A stretch of 22,457 nt of DNA, taken from the NCBI GenBank assembly GCA_905233335.1, contig CAJOED010000004.1, forward strand, positions 1 through 22,457, given 5' to 3'. This stretch comes from an uncultured Synergistales bacterium (GTDB lineage: Bacteria; Synergistota; Synergistia; Synergistales; Aminobacteriaceae). The notes beneath the pieces were generated by a model that ran no database searches, had not been told where the DNA came from, and saw nothing but the letters and a program-made list of their open reading frames with translations. Below are positions 6,765-14,332 of the stretch, one piece after another (the first letter of the stretch is position 1; every line of letters starts with the position of its first letter). A program made the position numbers and the translations under genes.

Positions 6765-8066
6765 TTAACCCCGCAGAAGTCCCCTGCGACCGCCGCCGGA
6801 TTTCTTGAGTATTCCGTCATAGTGGCGCATGAGTAACTGTGCTTCAATCTGATTAATCGTATCCATAGCGACACCGACAACGATTAATACAGCAGTCCCG
6901 CCGAAATAGAAACTCCGTACGTTGAGGACTGACGACATTACGTTCGGGATCAGCGCGATAACAGCAAGGAACACTGCACCGCCGAGCGTTATACGTTCCA
7001 TTACGCGTGTGATGTAGTCTGACGTGGGCTGTCCGGGTCTTATGCCGAGAATGAAGCCGCCGTATTTCTTCATGTTGTTGGCTATGTCGATGGGATTGAA
7101 GACGACTGCCGTATAGAAATACGAGAAAAATATGATCAGTGCAATGTTGCAGATGATATACACAAAGCTGTTCGGGGCAAACATCGCGCTGAAAAATCTT
7201 CCCACTGAACTATCACTGAAATAATTTGCGATTGTGTACGGGAAAATCAATAATGACGACGCAAAAATTATCGGAATAACGCCCGCCTGATTGACCCTCA
7301 ACGGTATGAACGTACTCTGACCGCCGTAAATCTTATTGCCGACGACACGTTTTGCGTACTGCACCGGAAGTCTTCTCTGTCCTTCCTGAAGGAGGATACA
7401 CCCTGCAACGACGATTACCATTAACACGATGCCAAGCAATAACGCAATGACGCTCAATGAGCCGAGTCTAACCATGCTCCACGTCTGCAAAATTGCTTCA
7501 GGGATACGGGCTACGATACCGGCAAAAATCAGAAGCGATATTCCGTTGCCGATGCCGTGATCTGTGAGTTCCTCGCCGAGCCACATGACAGCCATTGACC
7601 CCGCAACAAGTGTAATTACCACTAACAGCCAGTCGAACACGCCGCCCTGCATGATGCCGAGTCCGCGAAGCCACGCCGTCATTCCGACCGCCTGAACTAC
7701 CGCGAAAAGAACGGCACCGTAGCGAGTCCACTGCGTAATTTTTTTGTGTCCGTCAGTGCTGTCCTTCTGTAATTTTTCGAGAGCAGGGAAGATTACAACT
7801 AATAGCTGCATGACGATGCTGGAGTTAATGTACGGCGCAACACCGAGCGAGAATATTCCGAAACGGCTCAAAGCACCTCCCGAAAACAAGTTCAGGAAGT
7901 CCATAACTCCGCCTCCCGTGCTGAAGAGGCTGGCCATTGCGGCACGATCAACGCCAGGACTTGGGATATAAGCCCCAAGCCTGAAGATGAACAAAATGAA
8001 TATCGTGAAAAATATTCTGCGTTTCAGGTCGGGAAGCCTGAAAATATCACCAAGAGACCCGAACAT
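6765..8066 (-). CDS. secY: Protein translocase subunit SecY
   Basis: SecY is the channel of the Sec translocon in the inner membrane. The 433-residue chain has the ten-segment hydrophobic pattern of the family. Recognisable blocks are FSGGALSRFGIFSLGVAPYI near residue 61, the plug-region spacing after segment 1, and GQSTFIPLRVNQAGVIPIIF about residues 250-270 at segment 7. The start is ATG with a GAGGT site in the end of rplO, one base after its stop. It stands at its usual place after rplO. Confidence 0.97.
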   Translation of the reverse strand: MFGSLGDIFRLPDLKRRIFFTIFILFIFRLGAYIPSPGVDRAAMASLFSTGGGVMDFLNLFSGGALSRFGIFSLGVAPYINSSIVMQLLVVIFPALEKLQKDSTDGHKKITQWTRYGAVLFAVVQAVGMTAWLRGLGIMQGGVFDWLLVVITLVAGSMAVMWLGEELTDHGIGNGISLLIFAGIVARIPEAILQTWSMVRLGSLSVIALLLGIVLMVIVVAGCILLQEGQRRLPVQYAKRVVGNKIYGGQSTFIPLRVNQAGVIPIIFASSLLIFPYTIANYFSDSSVGRFFSAMFAPNSFVYIICNIALIIFFSYFYTAVVFNPIDIANNMKKYGGFILGIRPGQPTSDYITRVMERITLGGAVFLAVIALIPNVMSSVLNVRSFYFGGTAVLIVVGVAMDTINQIEAQLLMRHYDGILKKSGGGRRGLLRG

Positions 8067-8067
8067 A

Positions 8068-8517
8068 TTACGCTACCTCATGAGTTCCGCCGGCTGCTTC
8101 TATCTTCTTCATTGCTTCTGCACTGAATGCCCCGGCCTTTATCTTGAAGGCTTTGCTGATTTCTCCGTCCGCTAATATTTTCACGGGAATATTTTTTTTG
8201 CGTATCACTCTTGCGTTGAACATTGCTTCAGCGTCAATTTCTGCTCCTGCATCGAATTTCTTTTCGAGCGTCCCAAGATTTACCGTCTGAAACACTTTCG
8301 CGAATCGTGCATTATTGAAGCCGCGTTTGGGTGTCCTTCTCGTTAAAGGCATCTGGCCTCCCTCGAAACCAGGACGAACTCCGCCGCCCGTCCTCGACTT
8401 GTCGCCCTTGTTGCCTTTGCCGGAAGTCTTGCCCGTTCCGCTTCCGATACCCTGACCAAGACGCTTTGACTTGTGCGTTGAGCCTTCTGCAGGGTGTAAA
8501 TCGTTTAACGTAATCAT
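8068..8517 (-). CDS. rplO: 50S ribosomal protein L15
   Basis: L15 is an early-to-middle assembly protein of the 50S with a long, Gly- and basic-rich N-terminal extension. The 149-residue chain starts MITLNDLHPAEGSTHKSKR and continues with GSGTGKTSGKGNKG and the block PGFEGGQMPLTRRTPKRGF. The fold follows with a C-terminal alpha/beta part. The ATG overlaps the rpmD stop by 4 nt (ATGA), with a GGGAGG site in rpmD. Confidence 0.97.
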   Translation of the reverse strand: MITLNDLHPAEGSTHKSKRLGQGIGSGTGKTSGKGNKGDKSRTGGGVRPGFEGGQMPLTRRTPKRGFNNARFAKVFQTVNLGTLEKKFDAGAEIDAEAMFNARVIRKKNIPVKILADGEISKAFKIKAGAFSAEAMKKIEAAGGTHEVA

Positions 8518-8696
8518 TCAACAACCTCCCATTTAACGAGGTGGCGCACGTGCTCAATCATGCCGCGAATTTGAGGTGTGTCCTCATGCTCGACTTCTGA
8601 ATTGAGCTTCCTGAAGCCGAGTGCTTTGATTGTGCGCTTCTGTCTTTCGGGAAAACTTATTGCGCTCTTGACCCACTTTGCTTTTATCTTTGCCAT
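8514..8696 (-). CDS. rpmD: 50S ribosomal protein L30
   Basis: L30 is a small 50S protein of one ferredoxin-like domain. The 60-residue chain begins MAKIKAKWVKSAISFPERQ and has the family pattern KRTIKALGFRKLNSEVEHEDTP (read in two parts: the LGFRKLN turn and the DTPQIRGMI helix). The length is normal for the short bacterial form. It has an ATG start with GGGGAG upstream, 6 nt after rpsE, in its usual place between rpsE and rplO. Confidence 0.96.
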   Translation of the reverse strand: MAKIKAKWVKSAISFPERQKRTIKALGFRKLNSEVEHEDTPQIRGMIEHVRHLVKWEVVE

Positions 8697-8702
8697 AGTG
8701 AA

Positions 8703-9239
8703 TCACTCCCCGATTACTGCTTCTTCAGCAGGTGCTTCTTCTGTTTCGCCGCCGGCAAGACCGCGTAACTTCATGATTTCGTCCGACGTTCTCGTTATCT
8801 TGATGGCCTCAAGTGTAGCGTGTGCAACGTTGATAGCGTTCGACGTTCTGCCCGTAACTTTCGTAACAACGTCCTTCACGCCGCCAAGCTCCATAATTGC
8901 ACGGACAACTCCGCCAGCGATAACTCCAGTACCTTCCGGGCACGGCTTGAGGAGAACTCTTGCTGCTCCGAACTCACCGACTACGGGGTGCGGGATTGTG
9001 TTTCCTGCATGACGGACTTCCACCATGTTCTTCTTGGCCTTCTCGATGCCTTTTCTCACTGCTTCGGCGATTTCTTTTGCTTTGCCGATACCTGTTCCGA
9101 CCTGCGACGAGCCATCACCAACTACAACAAGTACTGCAAAACGGAATCTTTTTCCGCCCTTTACGACCTTGCTTACACGGTTGATAGCTACAACGCGCTC
9201 TTGAAACTCTACGGCTTCTGTGTCGTTTCTTCTGGGCAT
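8703..9239 (-). CDS. rpsE: 30S ribosomal protein S5
   Basis: S5 lines the mRNA entry channel and contributes to decoding accuracy. The 178-residue protein has the N-terminal double-stranded RNA-binding-like domain with VVKGGKRFRFAVLVVVGDG (about residues 24-42) and the C-terminal domain with PEGTGVIAGG and VKDVVTKVTGRTSNAIN. The end, GGETEEAPAEEAVIGE, is an acidic tail beyond the normal core. The ATG shares one base with the rplR stop (TAATG), implying coupled translation. Confidence 0.97.
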   Translation of the reverse strand: MPRRNDTEAVEFQERVVAINRVSKVVKGGKRFRFAVLVVVGDGSSQVGTGIGKAKEIAEAVRKGIEKAKKNMVEVRHAGNTIPHPVVGEFGAARVLLKPCPEGTGVIAGGVVRAIMELGGVKDVVTKVTGRTSNAINVAHATLEAIKITRTSDEIMKLRGLAGGETEEAPAEEAVIGE

Positions 9240-9604
9240 TAGAATACAAGCCCTCCTTCTCTTGCGGCATCAGCCAGAGCCATAACTTTGCCCATGTACG
9301 CATGACCGCCGCGGTCAAACACTACGGTGTTAATGCCTTTGGCCTTTGCTCGTTCTGCAATAGCTTTTCCGATGACTTTTGCGGCTTCAACGTTGCAATG
9401 TCCCTTCAGCTCAGGCTGTAACGACTTGTCAAGCGTCGAGGCTGATACGAGCGTGTGCCCTTTCTCATCGTCCACTACTTGAACGTAAATATTTTTGAGG
9501 CTCCTGAACACGCAGAGACGGGGTTTTTCTGCTGTCCCTGAAAGCGTCCTGCGTAAGCGTTCGTGCCTGATTACGCGCATATCATTTCTGCTTCTCTTTT
9601 TCAT
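9239..9604 (-). CDS. rplR: 50S ribosomal protein L18
   Basis: L18 binds 5S rRNA and, with L5, anchors it in the central protuberance. The 121-residue chain has a basic N-terminus (MKKRSRNDMRVIRHERLRR), the block KPRLCVFRSLKNIYVQVVDD and the ending DRGGHAYMGKVMALADAARE with the final GLVF typical of the family. The ATG lies 6 nt after rplF. It ends in a TAATG overlap with rpsE. Confidence 0.97.
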   Translation of the reverse strand: MKKRSRNDMRVIRHERLRRTLSGTAEKPRLCVFRSLKNIYVQVVDDEKGHTLVSASTLDKSLQPELKGHCNVEAAKVIGKAIAERAKAKGINTVVFDRGGHAYMGKVMALADAAREGGLVF

Positions 9605-9610
9605 GATGTA

Positions 9611-10150
9611 TTATTTCGCCCCAGTCTTGCCGGCCTTGCGGATTATGTATTCGTTCTCGAACTTGATACCTTTTCCGTGATACGGCTCAGGCGGTCTGAA
9701 TTTCTTTATGAGGGCGCATGTCTGTCCTACTTTTTCTTTGTCTATACCCCTTACGTGGAACTTTATGGGATTTTCAACAACTATTTCAATGCCTTCGGGG
9801 GGAGTGAACTCTATCGGGTGCGAGTAGCCGAGATTGAGCACTAACTTCTTGCCCTGCAGAGCCGCACGCCAGCCAACTCCAACTATCTCCATCGTCTTTG
9901 AGAAGCCCGACGTAACTCCCGTAACCATGTTGGCGATTAGTGCCCGTGTCATTCCGTGCCAAGCACGCGTCTGTTTCTCGTCATTGCTCCGGGAAACCTT
10001 CACTTGTCCGCCGTCAATATCCACGCTGATGCCGGGCATCAACTGCGCATGAAGTTCACCTTTCGGGCCTTTCACTACGATGTCGTTGCCTTTGAGTTCA
10101 ACGCTTGCACCTTTGGCGATTTCTACTGCCTTATTGCCTATTCGGGACAT
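9611..10150 (-). CDS. rplF: 50S ribosomal protein L6
   Basis: L6 lies at the base of the L7/L12 stalk near the factor-binding site. The 179-residue chain begins MSRIGNKAVEIAKG and contains two related domains. The signature PEPYHGKGIKFENEYIIRKA close to the C-terminus is the family's best block. The ATG is preceded by AGGAGGTG, a strong ribosome site, 12 nt after rpsH. Confidence 0.97.
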   Translation of the reverse strand: MSRIGNKAVEIAKGASVELKGNDIVVKGPKGELHAQLMPGISVDIDGGQVKVSRSNDEKQTRAWHGMTRALIANMVTGVTSGFSKTMEIVGVGWRAALQGKKLVLNLGYSHPIEFTPPEGIEIVVENPIKFHVRGIDKEKVGQTCALIKKFRPPEPYHGKGIKFENEYIIRKAGKTGAK

Positions 10151-10162
10151 TCAGCGCACCTC

Positions 10163-10567
10163 CTACCAGACATAGCAGAGAACTTCTCCGCCGAGTCCGA
10201 GCTTGTTGGCTTCTGCGCCGGTCTTCAGCCCTTTGGACGTGGAGAGAATCGCGAGGCCGAGTCCGCCCATCACTATGGGTAACTTGTCGCGTCCAACGTA
10301 GATCCTTCTGCCGGGCTTGCTGATCCTACGAAGTCCCTGAATGACGCGCTCCCTGTTATTGCCGTATGAGAGATATATTCTGATTTCTGCGTACGGTTTG
10401 TCCGGGTCAGTTATCATTCTGAAATTCTTTATGTACCCCTCGTCTTTAAGAATGCGCGCAAGGGCCAACTTCATTTTGCTTGACGGAACATCAACGCTCT
10501 CTGCATAAGTCATATTAGCGTTTCTGATTCTCGTGAGCATGTCTGCAACAGGGTCATTTACGTACAA
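10163..10567 (-). CDS. rpsH: 30S ribosomal protein S8
   Basis: S8 binds the central domain of 16S rRNA early in assembly; in E. coli it also represses the spc operon. The 134-residue chain has DPVADMLTRIRNANM near the start and the C-terminal SKPGRRIYVG and IVMGGLGLAILSTSKG blocks, ending GGEVLCYVW. The start is TTG, read as Met, since no in-frame ATG precedes the conserved part; a CAGGTC sequence lies upstream. I see no S8-binding copy of its rRNA site by eye near rplE. Confidence 0.97.
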   Translation of the reverse strand: MYVNDPVADMLTRIRNANMTYAESVDVPSSKMKLALARILKDEGYIKNFRMITDPDKPYAEIRIYLSYGNNRERVIQGLRRISKPGRRIYVGRDKLPIVMGGLGLAILSTSKGLKTGAEANKLGLGGEVLCYVW

Positions 10568-10582
10568 TTTGACCTGCCCCCT

Positions 10583-10768
10583 TTACCAGCTTGCTTTTAC
10601 AACGCCGGGGAAAACTCCCTCACGCGCCATCTTACGGAAGCAGCAGCGGCACATGTCGAACATGCGAATGTACCCGTGAATCCTTCCGCATAACGGGCAG
10701 CGGTTGTGCTGTCTCGTGCTGAATTTAGGGGGGAGCTTTGCTTTATTCTTCAGTGCTTTTCTTGCCAT
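10583..10768 (-). CDS. rpsN: 30S ribosomal protein S14, type Z (zinc form)
   Basis: S14 sits in the 30S head. This 61-residue form keeps the four zinc cysteines Cys24, Cys27, Cys40 and Cys43 in the pattern CPLC ... CRCC, the zinc-dependent type found in Gram-positive and several other phyla; proteobacteria usually have a longer version. It begins MARKALKNKAKLPPKF and ends VFPGVVKASW. It lies 8 nt after rplE and 15 nt before rpsH. Confidence 0.97.
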   Translation of the reverse strand: MARKALKNKAKLPPKFSTRQHNRCPLCGRIHGYIRMFDMCRCCFRKMAREGVFPGVVKASW

Positions 10769-10776
10769 TTCTTTTC

Positions 10777-11331
10777 TTATACCCCCTGACTTGTCCTGAA
10801 CGGCATACCGAGTCCCTTCAACAGCGCAAAGGCTTCCTCATCCGTTTTTGCTGTCGTTACTATTGAGACGTTCATGCCGCGAGAACGTATTACTTTGTCA
10901 TAGCTTATTTCCGGGAAAATTAACTGTTCACGGAGTCCGAGATTGTAATTCCCGCGCCCGTCGAAACCTTTTCTCGTAATCCCCTGAAAATCTTTTATCG
11001 CAGGAAGTGCCAGCGACACAAGCCTGTCGAGAAACTCCCACATTTTTGCGCCCCTAAGTGTTACTGCACACGCTACGGGCATATTCTGACGCACCTTGAA
11101 GCCCGCGATTGACTTTTTCGCACGTTTCAGGAGGGGCTGTTGTCCCGTGATTGCGCGTAACTCGTTAATTGCCGCGTCCATGAACTTTATGTCGAGTTTT
11201 GCGTCGCCGACACCGATATTCACGACTATTTTCTCGATCTTGGGCAGCTGCATTACGTTCTTGTACCCAAAATCACGGAGCATTGCGGGAGCAACTTCAT
11301 TCTTGTATTTCTCTAACATTCTGGGTGTCAT
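10777..11331 (-). CDS. rplE: 50S ribosomal protein L5
   Basis: L5 binds 5S rRNA and contacts S13 across the subunit interface. The 184-residue protein shows LPKIEKIVVNIGVGDA, GQQPLLKRAKKSIAGFKVR and the late block QLIFPEISYDKV, then GMNVSIVTTAKTDEEA. Length and layout are normal. The ATG begins three bases after the rplX stop, with GGAGGA inside rplX. Confidence 0.97.
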   Translation of the reverse strand: MTPRMLEKYKNEVAPAMLRDFGYKNVMQLPKIEKIVVNIGVGDAKLDIKFMDAAINELRAITGQQPLLKRAKKSIAGFKVRQNMPVACAVTLRGAKMWEFLDRLVSLALPAIKDFQGITRKGFDGRGNYNLGLREQLIFPEISYDKVIRSRGMNVSIVTTAKTDEEAFALLKGLGMPFRTSQGV

Positions 11332-11334
11332 GGC

Positions 11335-11664
11335 TTAAAGTCCTCCGCGATCTATGATTTCTCCGCACTTCTTGCACACGCGGACTTTCTTCCCGTTCTC
11401 AAGGAAGGATGCGCCTACCCTCGTAGCTTTTCCGCACTGGGGGCACACGAGCATTACTTTGCTTGCGTAAATCGGGGCTTCCTGCTTGATGATGCCGGAC
11501 TGCGGGTTGGTCTGGCTCGGCCTTACGTGGCGCGATACCATGTTCACTCCCTCAATCACGACGAGATCCCTTTCAGGAATGCGGCGGATGATTTTCCCTT
11601 CCTTGCCCTTGTCTTTGCCGGTGATGACTTTCACGCGGTCATTCTTCTTCAATCTTACTGACAT
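11335..11664 (-). CDS. rplX: 50S ribosomal protein L24
   Basis: L24 is an assembly-initiating protein on domain I of 23S rRNA. The 109-residue chain has a KOW motif, DRVKVITGKDKGKEGKI (about residues 9-25), and then EGVNMVSRHVRPSQ. The C-terminal part has two Cys pairs, CPQC and CKKC, which form a zinc-ribbon-like element seen in many bacterial L24 proteins. It follows rplN by 21 nt. Confidence 0.97.
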   Translation of the reverse strand: MSVRLKKNDRVKVITGKDKGKEGKIIRRIPERDLVVIEGVNMVSRHVRPSQTNPQSGIIKQEAPIYASKVMLVCPQCGKATRVGASFLENGKKVRVCKKCGEIIDRGGL

Positions 11665-11685
11665 GATGTTTTCTCCTTTAGCGAA

Positions 11686-12054
11686 TTACACTACTTCAGG
11701 AGCAAGCGACAATATGCGCATGTACTTTTTCGCACGAAGCTCACGTCCAACAGGCCCGAAAATACGAGTTCCTCTAGGCTCACCGTTCGCATCGATCAAG
11801 ACTGCTGCATTATCGTCAAACCTTACGTACGTGCCATCACGGCGGCGGACTTCCTTTTTCGTCCTGACTATGACGGCCTTCACTACGCTGCCCTTTGCTA
11901 TGTTGCTGTTCGGAATTGCCTCACGTACTGACGCGACAATGACATCGCCGATCGTGCCGTAACGCCTTTTGCTTCCGCCCATTACCTGAATGCAGAATAA
12001 TTTTCTTGCGCCGGAATTGTCAGCAACATTCAGCACTGTAGTTAGCTGTATCAT
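11686..12054 (-). CDS. rplN: 50S ribosomal protein L14
   Basis: L14 lies on the 30S-facing side of the 50S beside L19. The 122-residue chain begins MIQLTTVLNVADNSGARKL and has the signature RKEVRRRDGTYVRFDDNAAV and the end FGPVGRELRAKKYMRILSLAPEVV, at normal length. Its ATG follows the rpsQ TAA with no gap (TAAATG) and uses the AGGAGG in the rpsQ end as ribosome site. Confidence 0.97.
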   Translation of the reverse strand: MIQLTTVLNVADNSGARKLFCIQVMGGSKRRYGTIGDVIVASVREAIPNSNIAKGSVVKAVIVRTKKEVRRRDGTYVRFDDNAAVLIDANGEPRGTRIFGPVGRELRAKKYMRILSLAPEVV

Positions 12055-12342
12055 TTATGCTTGTTCCTCCTCTGACAATTCTGCCTCATTCCCGAAAACA
12101 GGAGCTTTGCGCGTAATCTCGACGAGTTCCCAGCGTTTTGTTTTGCTCAAAGGCCGGGTCTCTCTGATACGAACTTCATCGCCCATTTTGCACTCATTGT
12201 TTGCGTCATGAGCCGCGTATTTCTTTGCGCGTTTTATTCTCTTTCCATACAGCGGGTGTTCTGCCATTCTCTCGACGCGGACGATTATTGTCTTGTCCAT
12301 TTTGTCGCTGACGACGATACCCGTTCTTACTTTACTCGGCAT
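12055..12342 (-). CDS. rpsQ: 30S ribosomal protein S17
   Basis: S17 is an OB-fold protein binding the 5' domain of 16S rRNA. The 95-residue chain has RTGIVVSDKMDKTIIVRVER, then HPLYGKRIKRAKKYAAHD and the block GDEVRIRETRPLSKTKRW. The last residues, GNEAELSEEEQA, make an acidic tail longer than in B. subtilis. The ATG lies inside the end of rpmC (11-nt overlap). Confidence 0.97.
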   Translation of the reverse strand: MPSKVRTGIVVSDKMDKTIIVRVERMAEHPLYGKRIKRAKKYAAHDANNECKMGDEVRIRETRPLSKTKRWELVEITRKAPVFGNEAELSEEEQA

Positions 12343-12562
12343 TGTCTGCTGCTTCCTTTTCTGTTGCGGCCTTTTCAGACGCTATCGTTAAGAGCCTCGC
12401 GATTGTCTTTCTGACCTCACGTATACGGCTCGTGTTCTTCAAGTGCCCGACGGCATTCTGAAAACGCAGATTGAATAATTCTGTCTTGTACTCCTTGATT
12501 TTTCCGGCGATTTCCTCACTCGTTAATTCTCTGAGTTTCTCCGGCTTTACGCTCGCGTCCAT
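12332..12562 (-). CDS. rpmC: 50S ribosomal protein L29
   Basis: L29 sits at the tunnel exit where it helps dock SRP and trigger factor. The 76-residue chain shows the two-helix pattern KLRELTSEEIAGKIKEYKTE and LFNLRFQNAVG. I start it at the ATG at 12562 (MDASVKPEK); an upstream TTG at 12592 would reach back into the rplP coding end and add residues without family support. A GGAGGGAG site stands 11 nt upstream. The end, SEKAATEKEAADNAE, is an acidic extension beyond the usual 65 or so residues. Confidence 0.93.
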   Translation of the reverse strand: MDASVKPEKLRELTSEEIAGKIKEYKTELFNLRFQNAVGHLKNTSRIREVRKTIARLLTIASEKAATEKEAADNAE

Positions 12563-12566
12563 CAGG

Positions 12567-12983
12567 CTAATCACTCCCTCCGCTGCGTACAAAGCGAACT
12601 TTCACGGGCAGTTTATGGCTTGCTGTCCTGAAGGCTTCCTGTGCTACGTCCTCAGTAATCCCGGAGAACTCGAACAGCACGCGGCCTCTTTTCACAGCGG
12701 CAACCCAATATTCAGGTGCGCCCTTGCCTTTTCCCATTCTTGTTTCAAGCGGCTTCTTTGTGTATGGCCTGTCAGGGAAAACGCGAATCCAGATTTTTCC
12801 GCCCTTCTTCATTTTACGGGAAATTGCTACACGTGCGGCCTCTATCTGTCGTGCTGAAAGCCATACATTTTCGAGTGCCTGAATACCATAATCACCGAAC
12901 GCTACCGTCGTACCTCCTTTTGAGATGCCACGAAGCGGGGATCTGTGAGACTTGCGGAACTTTACTCGGCTTGGCATTAACAT
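12567..12983 (-). CDS. rplP: 50S ribosomal protein L16
   Basis: L16 lies near the peptidyl transferase centre and the A-site tRNA elbow. The 138-residue chain opens MLMPSRVKFRKSHRSPLRG, matching the family's M-L-x-P beginning, so I keep the ATG at 12983 rather than the one two codons later. Later blocks are GSRMGKGKG-like (TRMGKGKGAPEYWVAAVKRG) and GRVLFEFSGI. It lies 6 nt after rpsC and 4 nt before rpmC. Confidence 0.97.
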   Translation of the reverse strand: MLMPSRVKFRKSHRSPLRGISKGGTTVAFGDYGIQALENVWLSARQIEAARVAISRKMKKGGKIWIRVFPDRPYTKKPLETRMGKGKGAPEYWVAAVKRGRVLFEFSGITEDVAQEAFRTASHKLPVKVRFVRSGGSD

Positions 12984-12989
12984 AGTGAT

Positions 12990-13673
12990 TTATGCCCCCT
13001 TGTTTGCTGGCCTGTTGCGTGCCGGACGTGCCGGAGCAGCTGCCTTCTCGTTCTTGCGATCCCTGTATATCCAGACTTTGCAGCCTATTACGCCGTAAAT
13101 CGTTTTTGCTTCAGCAAAGCCGTAGTCTATATCAGCCTTGATTGTCGACAGCGGTAACTGTCCCTCGTTGTACCATTCTGTACGCGCGATTTCTGCACCG
13201 CCGAGACGACCTGCAACCTGCGCTTTGATGCCCTTCACACCGGCCTTTGTCGCACGGAATATTGCCTGCTTCATTGCCCTCCTGAATGACACACGGCGTT
13301 CAAGTGAACTCGCTATACCTTCCGCAACAAGCTGGGCTTCTACGTCGGGATTCTTTATCTCGTGGACGTTGACCATGACTTTGCCGCCGGTGATAGCCTG
13401 CAGTTCGTTCTTGATGTTCTGAATCTCATTGCCGCCGCGACCGATGACTACTCCCGGCCTCGCTGTGTGAATCGTGAAACGCACTACAGGCCCGACGCGT
13501 TCTATCTCAATGCGGGAAATCCCTGCGCCTTCCCACTTCTTCATTATGTACTTACGCAGTTTCAAGTCTTCATGTAGCTTCTTTGCGTAATTCTTTTTGT
13601 CGGCGTACCATCTCGACTGCCATTCACTTGACACTCCGAGACGATAGCCTACTGGGTGAACTTTCTGTCCCAT
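12990..13673 (-). CDS. rpsC: 30S ribosomal protein S3
   Basis: S3 forms the mRNA entry pore with S4 and S5. The 227-residue protein begins MGQKVHPVGYRLG, has a type II KH domain with the GxxG loop in GVVIGRGGNEIQNI (about residues 74-87), and a C-terminal domain with GVKGIKAQVAGRLGGAEIAR. The tail is Ala-, Pro- and Arg-rich (about 208-227). A GGAGG site lies about 12 nt upstream. Confidence 0.97.
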   Translation of the reverse strand: MGQKVHPVGYRLGVSSEWQSRWYADKKNYAKKLHEDLKLRKYIMKKWEGAGISRIEIERVGPVVRFTIHTARPGVVIGRGGNEIQNIKNELQAITGGKVMVNVHEIKNPDVEAQLVAEGIASSLERRVSFRRAMKQAIFRATKAGVKGIKAQVAGRLGGAEIARTEWYNEGQLPLSTIKADIDYGFAEAKTIYGVIGCKVWIYRDRKNEKAAAPARPARNRPANKGA

Positions 13674-13689
13674 TCTCTAAAATTTCCTC

Positions 13690-14037
13690 CTACTGACGTT
13701 CGCCGAGCGTTATCGTTACATGTGATGTTCTATGCACATACGGGTGAGCGCGTCCCATTGACACCGGGCGAAATCTCTTCATTACCGGCCCTTTATCTGC
13801 ATATGCCGCATGAACGTATAACTTGTCGAGATCCATACCGTAATTATGCTCTGCGTTCGCCATTGCGCTGTTCAGAACTTTCAATATTATCCCGGCGGCT
13901 TTCTTGTCGCTGAACTTCAATATTACCTGTGCGCGTTCTGCACTTTTCCCGCGAATAAGCTCCAATACCTGACGGACTTTATACTGGGAAATTCTTACGT
14001 TGCGCGTCATAGCTGTTGCTGTCTTTACTTCTGCCAT
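13690..14037 (-). CDS. rplV: 50S ribosomal protein L22
   Basis: L22 reaches into the exit tunnel with a beta-hairpin and affects macrolide binding. The 115-residue chain has KVRQVLELIRGKSAERAQVI and, towards the end, the hairpin region GPVMKRFRPVSMGRAHPYVHRTSH, the part that lines the tunnel; no deletion is apparent there. The ATG lies 6 nt after rpsS. Confidence 0.97.
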   Translation of the reverse strand: MAEVKTATAMTRNVRISQYKVRQVLELIRGKSAERAQVILKFSDKKAAGIILKVLNSAMANAEHNYGMDLDKLYVHAAYADKGPVMKRFRPVSMGRAHPYVHRTSHVTITLGERQ

Positions 14038-14043
14038 GATTGA

Positions 14044-14316
14044 TTATTTCCCTTTCTTGTCCTGTCCGGCATGATGTCCGAATTTCCTCGTCGGAGCAAA
14101 CTCACCGAGCTTATGACCCACCATATTTTCGCTGATGTACACGGGCAGATGCATACGGCCATTGTGTACGGCTATCGTGTGTCCGATCATCTGCGGCACT
14201 ACTGTAGAACGTCGCGACCAGGTCTTTATGACTTTCTTGTTGCCAGAAACGTTCATTGCTTCTATTCTGTCAAGGAGCCTCTGTTCGACAAAAGGCCCTT
14301 TTTTCGTTGAGCGCAT
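14044..14316 (-). CDS. rpsS: 30S ribosomal protein S19
   Basis: S19 sits in the 30S head with S13. The 90-residue chain begins MRSTKKGPFVEQRLLDRIEA and has the blocks IKTWSRRSTVVPQMIGHTIA, VHNGRMHLPVYISENMVGHK and the ending GEFAPTRKFGHHAG. The length is normal. The start has AAGGAG upstream, 16 nt after rplB. Confidence 0.97.
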   Translation of the reverse strand: MRSTKKGPFVEQRLLDRIEAMNVSGNKKVIKTWSRRSTVVPQMIGHTIAVHNGRMHLPVYISENMVGHKLGEFAPTRKFGHHAGQDKKGK

Positions 14317-14332
14317 TTATTCTTCAGCTCCT

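Noticed and set aside
11486..11962. A 158-residue plus-strand open frame across rplX and rplN
   Set aside because: It spans two real genes and their gap on the other strand; no motif or ribosome site supports it.
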